Shown: positions 10,849 through 22,007 of the stretch, one piece after another
How positions within the stretch are numbered: position 1 is the stretch's first letter
How the letters are laid out: each line of letters opens with the position of its first letter
Assembly (NCBI GenBank): GCA_020055645.1
Contig: CM034550.1
Coordinates: forward strand, 13,343,001-13,407,000
Direction: 5' to 3'
Length of the DNA: 64,000 nt
DNA from: Tomocerus qinae
Lineage: Eukaryota; Arthropoda; Collembola; Entomobryomorpha; Tomoceridae
Position numbers and translations under genes: made by a program
Notes under the pieces: model-generated
What the model saw: only the letters and a program-made list of their open reading frames with translations
Databases searched by the model: none
Told to the model about the DNA's origin: nothing

Positions 10849-13800
10849 TTGTAATACTCAGTCTTGTTTTGGATAATGCGGTTGTAACCGAAAAAGAAGC
10901 GGTAGCTTTTCCTTACGAAAAAAAAGCAGACCTTATTCGACGGGACCCTATTACTTGCGCTCGATACTTCGACTGGCGTTTGAGACAATGGAAAAAATAT
11001 ATTCTGCTCTCTCATGGTGGTGCCTTCAACGGATATCCAGTAAAAGACTTCTTCTATCGGATAGAATTCCAACATAGAGGTTCACCTCATATGCATGGAT
11101 TGTTTTGGCTAGAAGGATCTCCTAAATTCAATGATTTAGGTGGGACTGAGATAAATGAAGACTGTATTAAGTTTATAGATCAATTTATACAGTGTGAAGT
11201 GAATGTTGAAAGCGTTATCCATCAGAGTCATAGGCATACAAATACATGTGAAAGGAAAACAAGGTCGGGGATCACTTGTCGTTTTGGGATGCCATATTTT
11301 CCAATGAAAACAACTAATATTTTCCTGCCTTTGCCAGACGATTTTCCAAAAAATACCAAATCAAAGTTGAATCAATTAAGTGTCCAGATTAAAGAATTGC
11401 TGACTGAATTGCATAAAAATAATAATACCGACATCAGTATTGACGAATTTATCAGTCTTTGTGGTATTGACGAAACGACATATTTACGATGTGTGAGACA
11501 AACTATCAAACGGCCAACCGTATTTTTAAAGCGAAACGTGAATGCGGTGTTTGAAAATGCATACAATTTGAAAATTGCAACTGTCTGGAGATCAAATATG
11601 GACATTCAATTTATACTAGACCCATATGCTTGTGCGAAGTACTGCGTATCCTATATTTCGAAATCTTGTCGTGGAATGTCAAAGCTTCTCAAAGCTGTTG
11701 TAGAAGATGTAGAATATGGCAATTCTTCCATTCAACATAAATTGAGAAAGGTGGCCAACGTTTTTTTAAATTCTACAGAAGTTTCAGCTCAAGAGGCTGC
11801 ATACACGATATTATGCATCCCTCTGAGCATGTGCAGCAGAAGTACTACCTTCATTCCAACTGGAGAACGGCATCAAAGAGTAAGGTTTGCAAAATCAATG
11901 GAAGAAATAGAACAGCTAAATCCAGATTCAACTGATGTGCTAGCGCCTGGTCTATTAGAACATTATTGTGAGCGACCAGTTGAACTAGAGAAACTTTGTC
12001 TAGCAGATTTTGCAGCATACTTTACGTTTTCGAAGTCAAAAAGAGGTTCTGCTTTTTCAAAGAAATTGAATGATGGAGACCAAAATGATGACGACATTGA
12101 AGAGGTCGAAGACAGTAATGAAGCAACTAAAATCTTTAAATTGCAGGACAATTCTGGCTATATTAGAGAAAGAGGTACAGCAAAGATTATCAGGTATCGA
12201 AGATATAACAGGTATTATGACCAGGATAATTACTTCCGTGAACAAGTGATGTTATACACCTCTTGGAGAGACGAAGACGAAGAGTTAATTTCGGTAGATA
12301 TCAAAAGCATATGCCATATTAACTTTCAAAGAATCGAATCGAAAAGGAAAGAGTATGAACAGCAGTCTGGTATTGAAGATATGGATTTAGAAGATATTGA
12401 GGATGAAAATGACGAAATCGGCCAATTAGAAAATGAGAAAGAAAGTATGATTTTGGATATCCCTAGCGAAAATTTACTAAATACTGCTGGTGATTTTGAC
12501 GACGAAAAATTGAAGACGAAAGTATTCAATATTCCGAATATTTTATCCAATGAAGATTACGCTGTTTTGATGAGGTCTTTAAATAAAGAACAAAGGAGAT
12601 ATATGTACCATACACTAAATTCTCTAAAAGTAAATGAAGATCCGTCTTATGAGTTTATAACAGGCGGAGCTGGTACAGGAAAGACGCACTTAATTAAAGC
12701 TATTGTGCAATCCTCTTGCAGATACCTTAACTCACTTCCTGGTGCAAATCCAGAATCTGTTAAAATACTTTTATGTGCTCCAACAGGAAAAGCAGCGTAT
12801 AATATAAAAGGAGCTACTTTACATGAAACATTTTGCCTACCCTTGAATCAATCAAGAGGTCAAGTTTCAAGACTAACCAACAATTTTAAGAATACATTGG
12901 AATGTAAGCTAAAGGATTTGAAATTGATAATCATTGACGAGGTATCAATGGTTAGTCTTAATATGTTCATGCAAATTGATAATCGGCTGAAACAAATATT
13001 TGGAAACAACAATTTGTTTGGAGGAAAAAGTATTTTACTATTTGGCGATTTTCACCAGTTTAAACCTGTTGGAGGGAAGTTTATATTTGATAAACTAAAG
13101 GATATACAGGCAATATCTGGCAACATGTTTTGGGAGCCTTTCAAATTTTTCGAGTTGGTACAAGTAATGCGACAAAAAGATGATCTCCGTTTTGCTAACG
13201 CTTTGAACAGAATGGCAATAGGTAAAATGCTTGAAGAAGATGTACTGCTTTTCAAAAGCAGGGAGATCACACGTTCTGCAGAGATTCCTTCAGAAGCCAT
13301 GCATCTTTATTATGATAATGCCAGCGTCGCAATTTACAACCAGAACGTTTTGGAGAGAATGACAACAGAGGGCATCGTTGCAAAAGCGAAGGACAGATGT
13401 CAAGGAAAAAATCAAAATGATAGCAACGCAATTTTGGAAAGTGCAAAGAATTTGAATCTTCGAGACAGTCAAGGGTTGCCCTATGAATTAACGTTAAAAG
13501 TGGAAGCCAAGTACATGATGACAGTGAATATTGACACTCATGATGGATTGGTGAATGGAGCATCCGGCGTTTTAAAGCACATCATATATGGAAATTTAGC
13601 CGACGGCACCAGAATTCCAGCAATATGTTTGATAGAATTCGATGCATCTGAAGTCGGACAAGAATGTAGAGCAGCAAACAAAAAGTTGCCTAATGTAGTT
13701 GCAAAGAACTGGACTCCAATAAAGACGACAAATAAAATTATAAAGAACTGGGAAGGAAGAAATATACAAGTGGTAAGAAGCCAGTTCCCTTTAGTACCTG

Positions 13801-14246
13801 CCGAAGCTATAACGATGCATAAGTCCCAAGGAGCAACTTATGGATCGGTAGCTGTTCATTTGCAAAAAGGCTTAACCAGAGCTGCTCTATATGTGGCGTG
13901 TAGCAGAGCCACAAAATTATCAGGATTATTTCTTGAAGGAAATTTTGTCCCCCCAGCACGACCTCTTGCATTTGATCCAGTAGAAATAGAAATGGCGAGA
14001 CTAAGAAATAACGGCGTCGTCTTCAACTTTCCTATTTCGTCCAATTTGTCTGAAGTTACAGCCAAAATCATGTTTCACAACATTCAAAGTCTCAACAGTC
14101 ATTTTAATGATATAAGAGTTGACGAACAATATCAAAACTTGGATGCCATTTTATTATGTGAAACTTGGACACTGGAAACTGATGCATATCTAATGCCGCC
14201 GACTGCGCCGATCAAGCAAGGAAGCCACACGGCATCTATGCAATGA
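10746..14246 (+). pseudogene. Helentron replicase, Rep (HUH/Y2), helicase and start of endonuclease
   Basis: This segment carries the catalytic core. Rep: FFITLSAAETHWPEL opens the domain, HRGSPHMHGLFW is the HUH metal site, and AKYCVSYISK supplies the two tyrosines that cut and join single-stranded DNA. Helicase (PIF1-like SF1): Walker A GGAGTGKTH near 12665, Walker B LIIIDEVSM near 12925, GDFHQFKPV near 13040, and the C-terminal TMHKSQGATY and YVACSRA motifs near 13815-13905. EEP endonuclease start: FHNIQSLNSH and LLCETW near 14075-14165. All catalytic residues visible here are intact. The frame is lost near 14200-14230 and the endonuclease continues in the next frame. Confidence 0.9.
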
Positions 14247-15478
14247 AAAATGACTCAACTTTTTATAAAATTGGCCAAATGCAGACATTTAGAAAATCGT
14301 TTTCTGGAGGTCTGGTCGAGTTTGGTTTGCTCAAAATTGATGATGTTGACATTCTTTATGGCTACAAATCACCTAAAGTAAAATCTACAGATTTCTTAAC
14401 ATTTCTATGTGATACACTGCACAATGTACTTACTGGACAAAAATTCATCGTTGTCGGAGATTTTAACATGGATGTTATGAAGCCATCGTCAGATCTTTTA
14501 CAGCTAATGGATAGTTTCAGATTATCTCTTGCCTGTAAAAAAGGCCAATTTTCAACAAATAGCAATACTCAAATTGATATATGCTTTAGCAATATATCAG
14601 CTTTACGTTGTTGGTACACTGAAAGTTACTTTAGCCATCATAAGCCCGTAATGATGACCTGGTCCGTTAAACAAGACGATACCGTGATCAATGATTTTAA
14701 CAGTTTATCAATCAAAGACGGAAAGTCTGAAGAAGTGAATTTTCAAATTGACGACAAAGGTACCGACAATAATTGTGAAGTACAGGCCGAAACATTTGGA
14801 GCAAACAATTACTCAGTTATCTTTAAAATTGGCAACATAGAAGGTGACCAGAAATCCTTGGGTACTTTACATAAAAAGCAATGGTTAGACGACAGAGTGA
14901 TAAATGCATATTCAAACTATCTGCTAATTACTATCGGTTCTTCAAAAGATATTATAGTAGATAGCTATTTCTTTCATTGCGACATCAGTGGCAATTATCA
15001 TTGTATTGAATCACTTTTTCCTGAAAATTTAATTACTAATAGAAGTTTATTAGAACAATCAACCCTCTACTTACCTTCAATTCATGTAGATCATTGGTTT
15101 CTTCTGAAAATAACTTTCAATTTCAAAGTAATCACGGTAATGGACTCCTTACCTGGTCACATTAATATTACTGACCATTTATTTCGATTGAAAACACATC
15201 TGTCAAATATACTTCATATTTCTGCCGACAGTTGGGAAGTCAATTTTGCCTTTCATAACAATATTCAAAATAATAGCTACGACTGTGGCTGTTTCCTCTT
15301 AAAATTCTTAGAACAGTCGCTACTTAATCGTAACATCTACGAAGTCGACTCCCAATCAGTTAGTAACTTCAGACAAGAAATAGGAAAGGTTTTATTAAAC
15401 AGTACCATGTCTGGTAGATCTTTTCTAAACCAGTATACTAGTATAAAAGAAATATTATATATTTGTTATAGCAAATAG
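14243..15478 (+). pseudogene. Helentron replicase, endonuclease C-half plus Ulp1-type peptidase
   Basis: The first about 150 codons finish the EEP endonuclease: FSGGLVEF, VVGDFNMD (catalytic Asp and Asn), TQIDICFSN, and SHHKPV (catalytic His). After a linker, residues of about 210-395 form a C48 (Ulp1/SENP-like) cysteine peptidase. KKQWLDDRVINAYSNYLL matches the WLND substrate-channel motif, DHWFLL carries the catalytic His, MDSLPG the Asp, and QNNSYDCGCFLL the Gln and Cys. The complete triad is present. The ATG at 14243 is probably not a real start, since coding similarity continues upstream in this frame (HGIYAMKND). Ulp1-like enzymes cleave SUMO or polyprotein-type substrates; its role in the transposon is unknown. 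Confidence 0.85.
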
Positions 15479-16196
15479 TTTAAAATCGGCAATGTACATA
15501 TGTGCCTTGCCTATAGTTTTATATTTACTAAAAAGTTTTGTTACTGTAAAATAGATTTGTTACTGTAAAAACTATCTGTAAAAATGATAGATAACATTGT
15601 GTAATATGATGTCAGAAATAAAGAATTATTTGAAACTTAATGGATGGTTATCAATTATAGTATTCTTAATTTTCTTGTACTGGAATACTAAATAAATGTA
15701 ATTGTTTTTGAATTAAAACTTACACCATAATTTGGTGCAAATTTCTTATAATTCAAATAACGACACTACGAAAGGTCTGACACAAATGAGGCATAAATAT
15801 ACCGTTTACAAGTTGGAGACAAGGCAATATATACATCATAATCACTATTCGAAATAACTATTTTTAGTTTCTTGACATGCTACATTTATAATATTATTTA
15901 TCATGGTTACTAAAGTCTACATATTTATTAATATTTTATTTATCTTGGTTACTAAAGTCTACATATTTATTAATATTTTACTAACTTTCTTGTTATTCGA
16001 ACTTCAACATAGTTGAGACAAGACGCGTCAAATTCCTCTCTGAAAAATTGTTTTACTTTTCCAAAGTTCGTTTTTGAGGGCCAGTGTACCTTACTAAAAG
16101 TAAATTTCTACTGTTTATCTGTGTTTTTCAAGTCTCATAGTGAGTATCCGGAGGTTAGCCTTTACTTTTGAATTTGTTTCCTCACCTCAGTACAGA
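15479..16196. other. Non-coding stretch after the Helentron
   Basis: Contains the probable polyadenylation signal of the Helentron (AATAAA near 15617), a small inverted repeat CACCA-TAATT-TGGTG near 15725, and a 42-bp direct duplication (ATGGTTACTAAAGTCTACAT at 15903 and its near-copy at 15945). The 5' UTR or promoter of the next gene should lie at the right end. No coding frame was recognised. Confidence 0.6.
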
Positions 16197-17282
16197 ATGA
16201 ACAAGAGACAAAGTGTTGCTACTTCTAAAGAGTCGAAGACACACTCGCTACAAGATGTGTTGAACCCGTCGGCAAACGATATTGAGAAGAGGTAAGTAAT
16301 TGTTTTCTACATAATAATTGAAAACCCCCACAAATTTCTTTTCTCAAATCTAAGCCAAAATGTAAATTTTGCTACGAAGGTAAACAATATTAATTTTTGT
16401 GACAGAACACCATTTTGGGAAGCAGCTGAACTTGATAGCGACGATGATCTCTTTTATTTCCCTCTGTAAGAACTCATAAATTTAAAAATGTGGTTTGGAT
16501 AAATAACGACTATGGCCGAGATTCAATAATAAAACGGCTTTACTATTTTCAGAAATGAAGTTGAATCAGATTCTTGTCTGGATAGATCGGCTCAAGCCGT
16601 GAATAATTCTGTTCTGGATAGTTCGGATCAAGCCGTGAATAGTTCTACTCTATCCGGAGACGATTTTACTCTTAACGGAAAAGGTTCTACCCAAGTCGGA
16701 GCGGGTTCCTGTAGTACAAACTACGTGGAAAAACCAGATTCGCTGAAGAGGTATCAGAAAGTAAATTTTATTTATTATTTAGACGTTGGCAATGCACTGA
16801 CAAAAAACTTATGCAATAGAACCTATGATGCCACTGAATTGGGAATTCAGAACATCAACCTTTCCGGAACTCGGTCGGAAATAAACAGAACTAAAGCAAT
16901 TTTGAGACAGATAAGCAGAAACGGTTGTCTCCCTGCCTTAAGCCCGGTGAAACGATTGAAAATCGCTGATAACAGACAAAGGGCCATTGATTTAAGGGTG
17001 TCAAAAACAAGAAGCGTACAGCAGATTCTACCGTCAGAGCCACCTTAATTTCCAAAATTCGTTGAAGACATACTGGATCTAGCTGAAATTGTGGAAAAAG
17101 AAGAGGAGGAAGACGAAAAATTGCTCCAAGCTTTGGCCTTATGCGAAATTGGGCAGAAGTCCAAAGATTCTTCAGACCCTCAGGAAGACATTCTGACAAC
17201 TCCGACAAAATGCAAGCGAACACGAGAGACGTGCATTGATGCTAATCTTTGCCTGAAAAGCAAATTACGATCTAAAAAATGA
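16197..17282 (+). CDS. Unrecognised spliced gene with an in-frame stop
   Basis: Exons are 16197-16291, 16406-16465 and 16553 onward, with consensus junctions (AG|GTAAGT, CAG, GTAAGA, TTTTCAG) and matching phases. The start ATG gives MNKRQSVATSKESKTHSLQD. The third exon contains a small internal duplication (CLDRSAQAVNNS / VLDSSDQAVNSS). The frame meets TAA at 17046-17048 after SEPP, then continues open for 77 more codons that look coding: an acidic run EKEEEEDEK followed by a basic tail ending KSKLRSKK at 17282. Polyadenylation signal AATAAA lies near 17410. Either the protein is about 217 residues, or a recent nonsense change has removed an acidic C-terminus, or a short intron was missed. 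I do not recognise the family. It is Ser/Asp-rich and probably nuclear by composition only. Confidence 0.6.
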
Positions 17283-17518
17283 AGATTTTGGTTTAAAAAA
17301 CCTTTCCTTCATCTTATTCAATATCAACATATTTGTATAAAAATATTTATTGTTACTGATTTTGTCACGGGCTAACTTCTGATGTATATTTCTATTATTG
17401 TTACCAATGAATAAAGGTGTGTTGAAAGGAATTGTTTAATTATTGAATTAATCTTTAATAACTGATTCGTAAATAAATCAATGTCCAATTATTCGAATTG
17501 TATCCCTTGCATGATTCT

Positions 17519-18290
17519 AAAGTACGTTAGCTGAAATTATTTTATTCGTAATCAGCGTATTTGAAAACGCAAGTGCACCAAATATGGTTCTGATCTGAGG
17601 GATTTTAGTTTGGCGCGCGTGTAACCCTCGCACGGAACTAAAATACGTTGGCTGGAATTATTTTATTCGTAATCAGCGTATTTGAAAACACAAGTGCACC
17701 AAATATGGTTCTGATCTGAGGGATTTTAGTTTGGCGCGCGCGTAACCCTCGCACGGAACTAAAATAAGTTGGCTGGAATTATTTTATTCGTAATCAGCGT
17801 ATTTGAAAACGCAAGTGCACCAAATATGGTTCTGATCGAAGGGATTTTAGTTTGGCGCGCGCGTAACCCTCGCACGGACCTAAAATACGTTGGCTGGAAT
17901 TATTTTATTCGTAATCAGCGTATTTGAAAACACAAGTGAACCAAATATGGTTCTGATCTGAGGGATTTTAGTTTGGCGCGCGCGTAACCCTCGCACGGAA
18001 CTAAAATACGTTGGCTGGAATTATTTTATTCGTAATCAGCGTATTTGAAAACACAAGTGCACCAAATATGGTTCTGATCTGAGGGATTTTAGTTTGGCGC
18101 GCGCGTAACCCTCGCACGGAACTAAAATACGTTAGTTGAAATTATTTTATTCGCAATCAGCGCATTTGAAAACACAAGTGCACCAAATATGGTTCTGATC
18201 TGGGGGATTTTAGTTTGGCGCGCGCGTAGCCCTCGCACGGATATAAAGTACGTTAGCTGAAATTATTTTATTCTAATCAGCGCATCACAT
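17519..18290. repeat. 121-bp tandem array with CpG-rich core
   Basis: About 6.4 copies with exact period 121 bp: the GGCGCGCG core recurs at 17611, 17732, 17853, 17974, 18095 and 18216. Each unit has an AT-rich half (TTATTTTATTCGTAATCAGC) and a GC-rich half (GGCGCGCGCGTAACCCTCGC). Central copies are almost identical and the last one or two are more diverged. Some units carry GCGTATTTGAAAACGC, an imperfect inverted repeat. Confidence 0.95.
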
Positions 18291-18372
18291 TTTGCACCCC
18301 TGTGCTCAATGACAAATATTTCATCCTTTAACACATTGATAACTTATACAATTATACAATCTACCTCCTCAT

Positions 18373-18425
18373 GTCAGAACAGTGCCCAATGAAATTGGGT
18401 GTCGGCCTATCAACACTATTCTGAC
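18373..18425. other. Nested inverted repeat, possible stable hairpin
   Basis: TGTCAGAACAGTG pairs with CACTATTCTGACA 40 bp downstream (12 of 13 positions). Inside it, CCCAAT-GAA-ATTGGG forms a second short stem. It sits just after the 121-bp array. It could be a transposon end or a structured RNA; no further evidence decides. Confidence 0.5.
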
Positions 18426-19506
18426 ACAAGGCAACACTTAAATTCAGCTCTTTCCAAACTAACTTTCTCTGATACAATTCTAAGCAAGCTATCCGACACC
18501 CAGCAAACACAATGCAACTTTGGTTGAAATAAGATAATTGAAGTTGCGCGAGCTAAAAAAACACATTTCAATAACAAACTTGGTCTCCAGGGGGGACAAT
18601 AAAATGCCTCGAGTGTCATGTCAATAGGAAAGCCGACAGTCTTTGGAAAATGACCCGCCAAAGGTCAAATTTACCTAAAGTTGTTGATTTAATTTAAATA
18701 CGGTTTTAAAACAATTTTTCAACCTAATTTACAGCAACAAAGGGCCAAGATAAGTAGAAATAAGATAGAAAATAAGTAGCATAAGAAAAGCTTGGAATTT
18801 TAGTCATTGCAACCTAAAACATGGCAAAATAACATAGGGTTAGGATATCCAAGGTCAGATGTTAGTGAAGATTGTGATGTCTTTCATGCCAGACTCAGAC
18901 TAACTTCAAGGTTAGCAAGTGGCAAAGAAAATGAAGAATTTCAAATAAAAATATCTCAAAAATTGATGATATCCTTTGATCTCCTTTACACATAAATAGA
19001 GAGATTCCATTCCTTTGCGCAAGCGTGGCGCATAACTAAATGACCAAACCATGCCGGGGCGTAGGAAGCTTATTTTAACACAAATTTTATGCCAAAAAAT
19101 TAATTCTGATTAACAGATGAACATTTTGAAGATTTTTTAATCCCTATAATATTCGCAATAATAAGCCAGTATTTTTAATAAAAATTTCAGATTTTTATCA
19201 TGTAAAACAGGGAAGATATCATTTTTCACGTTTAATTTGGGGAAGAGTAGGCTCGCTCCAACGTGTATTCTGTAACATGTATATTGCGCGCTTTCTGTAG
19301 CTCTCACTCACGATAAGAGTTCTGTTTAGTGGATCCCTATAGCATCATAGATATAGAAAGAGGATTTCTAATTCTATGTATAGCATACGGAGGCTTCAAA
19401 GTTAAGGGTTACAATTAACACCGAAATTGAGAATGGCACATGGCATGGTTAAACTTTAACTTTTTGAAAATAGGATTTGATTACAATGACTTAAAACTAC
19501 GTATCC
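18426..19506. other. Non-coding stretch with one arm of an inverted repeat
   Basis: Positions 18548-18578 contain a sequence whose reverse complement recurs at 19944-19970 (27 identical bases, TTTGTTATTGAAATGTG then TTTTTTTAGC). The pair brackets a 1.4-kb segment. Short open frames here show no coding character I can support. Confidence 0.45.
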
Positions 19507-19749
19507 ATGCAGCGAGAAGAGCGTACAATGGGCACCTTTCTCTATCGCTTCCAAAATATGAAAACGTACAACATCTTTAAAGTACATTTCATCGCTATAT
19601 ACCCTGAAGATACATTTTATGACTCTATTGAAACTCAGGAAGAACATCCACGCAATTACGTTGCCGATATCATTAATGATTTTCCAGATCCAAACTTTGA
19701 TATTGCATTCTTGAACACCAAAAAATATACCCTGTTTCTTCCTATTTAG
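19507..19749 (+). CDS. Small hypothetical ORF (80 residues)
   Basis: Single open frame from ATG to TAG with a protein-like composition (FKVHFIAIYPEDTFYDSIE, then NDFPDPNFDIAFLNTKKYTL). A second ATG lies 7 codons in. No signal peptide, membrane segment or known motif. It lies between the two arms of an inverted repeat (18548 and 19944), so it may be part of a mobile segment or the terminal exon of a larger gene. I do not recognise it and give it low confidence. Confidence 0.25.
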   Translation: MQREERTMGTFLYRFQNMKTYNIFKVHFIAIYPEDTFYDSIETQEEHPRNYVADIINDFPDPNFDIAFLNTKKYTLFLPI

Positions 19750-20303
19750 TTTATGAGTTGTGTTCCATTAATTATTTGGTAAAGTATTAAACAATTAGTA
19801 TTACGAGCACTGTCGGGTTGTACAGACATTGCTGCACACATTACAAAGACATTAAACACATTAATGCTATTCTCATTAGTGACCTTCGGGTGCTTAGTAA
19901 TCAAGATATTAGTTGCTCACTAAATTAATAAATTCTATATTTGTTTGTTATTGAAATGTGTTTTTTTAGCACGCCCTTATTCAATTATTTATTATCAAAC
20001 TAATATTTAACCTTCTGAACGTGGTAATTGTTTACACACTAATATCTACAACTGAATGATAACATTAAATAGATCCTGGATCTCCTCGCCAGAGATAACT
20101 GACCGGCACTCGATTTTGTCATTCCTGTCTCGTAACACATGTTTCAAAGGCATAAAATTCCGTTTTCCGAGAAAACAACACAGCATACTGCTGACCAATA
20201 GAGAACAGCAATCCTTCACACTAACATTAAGAATACAATTTACTTAATATTCGTACTTTATGATAATAATATTACTACAGTATTAGACTATGCATAATTC
20301 TTT
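19750..20303. other. Non-coding stretch between two hypothetical ORFs
   Basis: AT-rich DNA containing the second arm of the 27-bp inverted repeat (19944-19970). The right end is 3' flank of the minus-strand ORF at 20304. Nothing else was recognised. Confidence 0.5.
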
Positions 20304-20840
20304 TTACGTCGATCGTATTTCGAAAAGATAACTTTTGAGTGGAGTGCCAGTAGCCAAATGCATCTGCTTCAATAATGTTTTGTGCCAACGGAAAGACCTG
20401 TCCTCTAAATCAGCCTCATAAACGTAACAGACACCATGCAGACCCTTTTTATGAATTGTGAGGCAAAAGTTATGACCCGTTGCAACACCATCCCTTTCGA
20501 AGTAGCAATCCACAGGTAGGAAAACTTGCTTCCCTTTTTTAAATTCCTTAGCTAATCTCTTCCTATATTTTAACGGGAAAGTTAGCTGCTCATCTTGGAA
20601 GAACACCTTACCGAAGGGAATAACCGCCTTTTCCTTAGGAATACCGATGGCCTTATAATGGGCGTTTTGTTGTCCAGGAACAACGTCCCAAGCCTCCATA
20701 TCACAAGAAGAGGTAGGGCGAAGAAGTATTATAATAGAGGAAGTATTTGGACACGGAAGATTTAGGATAATACCCTTCTTTTGTACCTTCAGCTTCCCTA
20801 ACGTTTCATTATCTGGTAATCGTCTCTCCACTATGTTCAT
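20304..20840 (-). CDS. Hypothetical single-exon protein (178 residues)
   Basis: A clean ATG-to-TAG frame of 178 codons on the minus strand, starting MNIVERRLPDNETLGK. It is rich in Lys with mixed hydrophobic strands (GIILNLPCPN, SSIIILLRPTSS, KQVFLPVDCYFERDG, HNFCLTIHKKGLHGVCYVYE), which suggests a compact beta-rich cytosolic domain. There is no signal peptide or membrane segment. A frame of this length in AT-rich DNA is unlikely by chance. I do not recognise the family. It is intronless, unlike the well-modelled genes nearby, so it could be a retrocopy, a transposon passenger or a lineage-specific gene. Confidence 0.55.
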   Translation of the reverse strand: MNIVERRLPDNETLGKLKVQKKGIILNLPCPNTSSIIILLRPTSSCDMEAWDVVPGQQNAHYKAIGIPKEKAVIPFGKVFFQDEQLTFPLKYRKRLAKEFKKGKQVFLPVDCYFERDGVATGHNFCLTIHKKGLHGVCYVYEADLEDRSFRWHKTLLKQMHLATGTPLKSYLFEIRST

Positions 20841-22007
20841 CTTCTATTTTTAATAAAAGTCAAAGTTAGCTACTGACTAAATAATACTACAAAATCGCCA
20901 ATACCATATCAATATGATCAAGGAGTGTAACGTTGTCTTGTTGTTCTAGTAACTGCAGTGACGAGGATCGTCAAGTAGCTAATTTTGAAAATGGGATTTT
21001 AGAGATCCAACGTTACATTTTCCTTTGTTCAGCCTTTGTTGTATCACGAGCAATTTTTTATATGGTTTGACTTTTAATCGGTAGAAAATGCCAGTGTTTT
21101 AAAATGGGAGTGACAGTGGAATGAGAAAATTGTGTTTATTGTGCTAATTATTGCAATGCAAGGAAGATAGATATAGGTAATAGGATCTCTAGTTTTTACA
21201 AAATGCTATTCTGTCTGTGTGTAGGACATACAGCTCTCTGCATGTATAATTCGATGTTGTCATCCACTCCATCAATGTAGACACACGCATAATTTACACG
21301 CACACGCATAGATACTCAATTGTGTCCCTTCAAAATACTAAATACTTCAAAATACTTCAAAATACAAAAATTCCCAATCGTTAGATGTAAATAATGCAAG
21401 CCAAGTTGGGGCATAACAAGGTTGTTGTGCAAAGAGAAGGAAACCCATCTCATCATCATTCAAATCAAAAACTGAAATGAAGGAAACTGCTAAGCACTGA
21501 TAAGTACACATAACATATTTACGTACTTCTATATTCTCTTTTTGTCAGATGAACTCCTATCTGATTGAGTTCAGTCTGACTCAAATGAGCTGAGCTGACG
21601 TTGCCCGATGAGTTGATCCCATGTTTAAGATTACGCAGAAGTGACTTGAGACCAACATTTGCTCACTTGATTCACTCATTCACGTTATAAGTAGATGTGC
21701 TCATTGCAAAAAATTAGCTATAATAGGTTAAGTTATTGCATACAGATACATTTTACATTAGGATCATTCATAAAATTGACTTACAAAATACTGGCTAACA
21801 ATATAAAGACAAAATTTTTATTGAGATAGGAAAACTTCACTGTCGAAACAGTCGAAAGGTAGTAAATTACAACGTTACTATTGCATTGTGGCAAATGCAT
21901 AAACAAACCATTAATTTGAAATATGATTTTAAGGAGGCTCACCACGCGAGCCTGCATAGCAATCACTAATGATTTACTAATCAAAAAAATGTATTTCTAT
22001 TATTACT
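20841..22007. other. Non-coding stretch downstream of the ENPP fragment
   Basis: Contains AT-rich unique sequence and a short AATACTTCAAA repeat near 21340. I searched the minus strand for the missing 3' exons of the ENPP gene and found none. The open frame at 21781-21984 has no ENPP motif. Confidence 0.5.

Larger units (their letters stand above)
8707..15478 (+). mobile_element. Helitron (Helentron type), coding region, inactivated
   Basis: Four consecutive reading-frame segments together cover one long replicase: coiled N-terminus, DUF6570-like region, HUH Rep with two tyrosines, PIF1-like SF1 helicase, EEP (AP-type) endonuclease and Ulp1-type peptidase. An endonuclease fused after the helicase is the hallmark of Helentron-type rather than canonical Helitron elements. 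Three lesions separate the segments: a stop at 9496-9498, a frameshift in the T-run at 10803-10808, and a frameshift near 14200-14230. A polyadenylation signal AATAAA lies at about 15617. The true element termini were not identified. The repeat-rich DNA upstream may belong to it. Confidence 0.88.

Noticed and set aside
18416..18661. 81-codon minus-strand frame
   Set aside because: It overlaps an inverted repeat arm and has no motif, splice signal or clear coding character.
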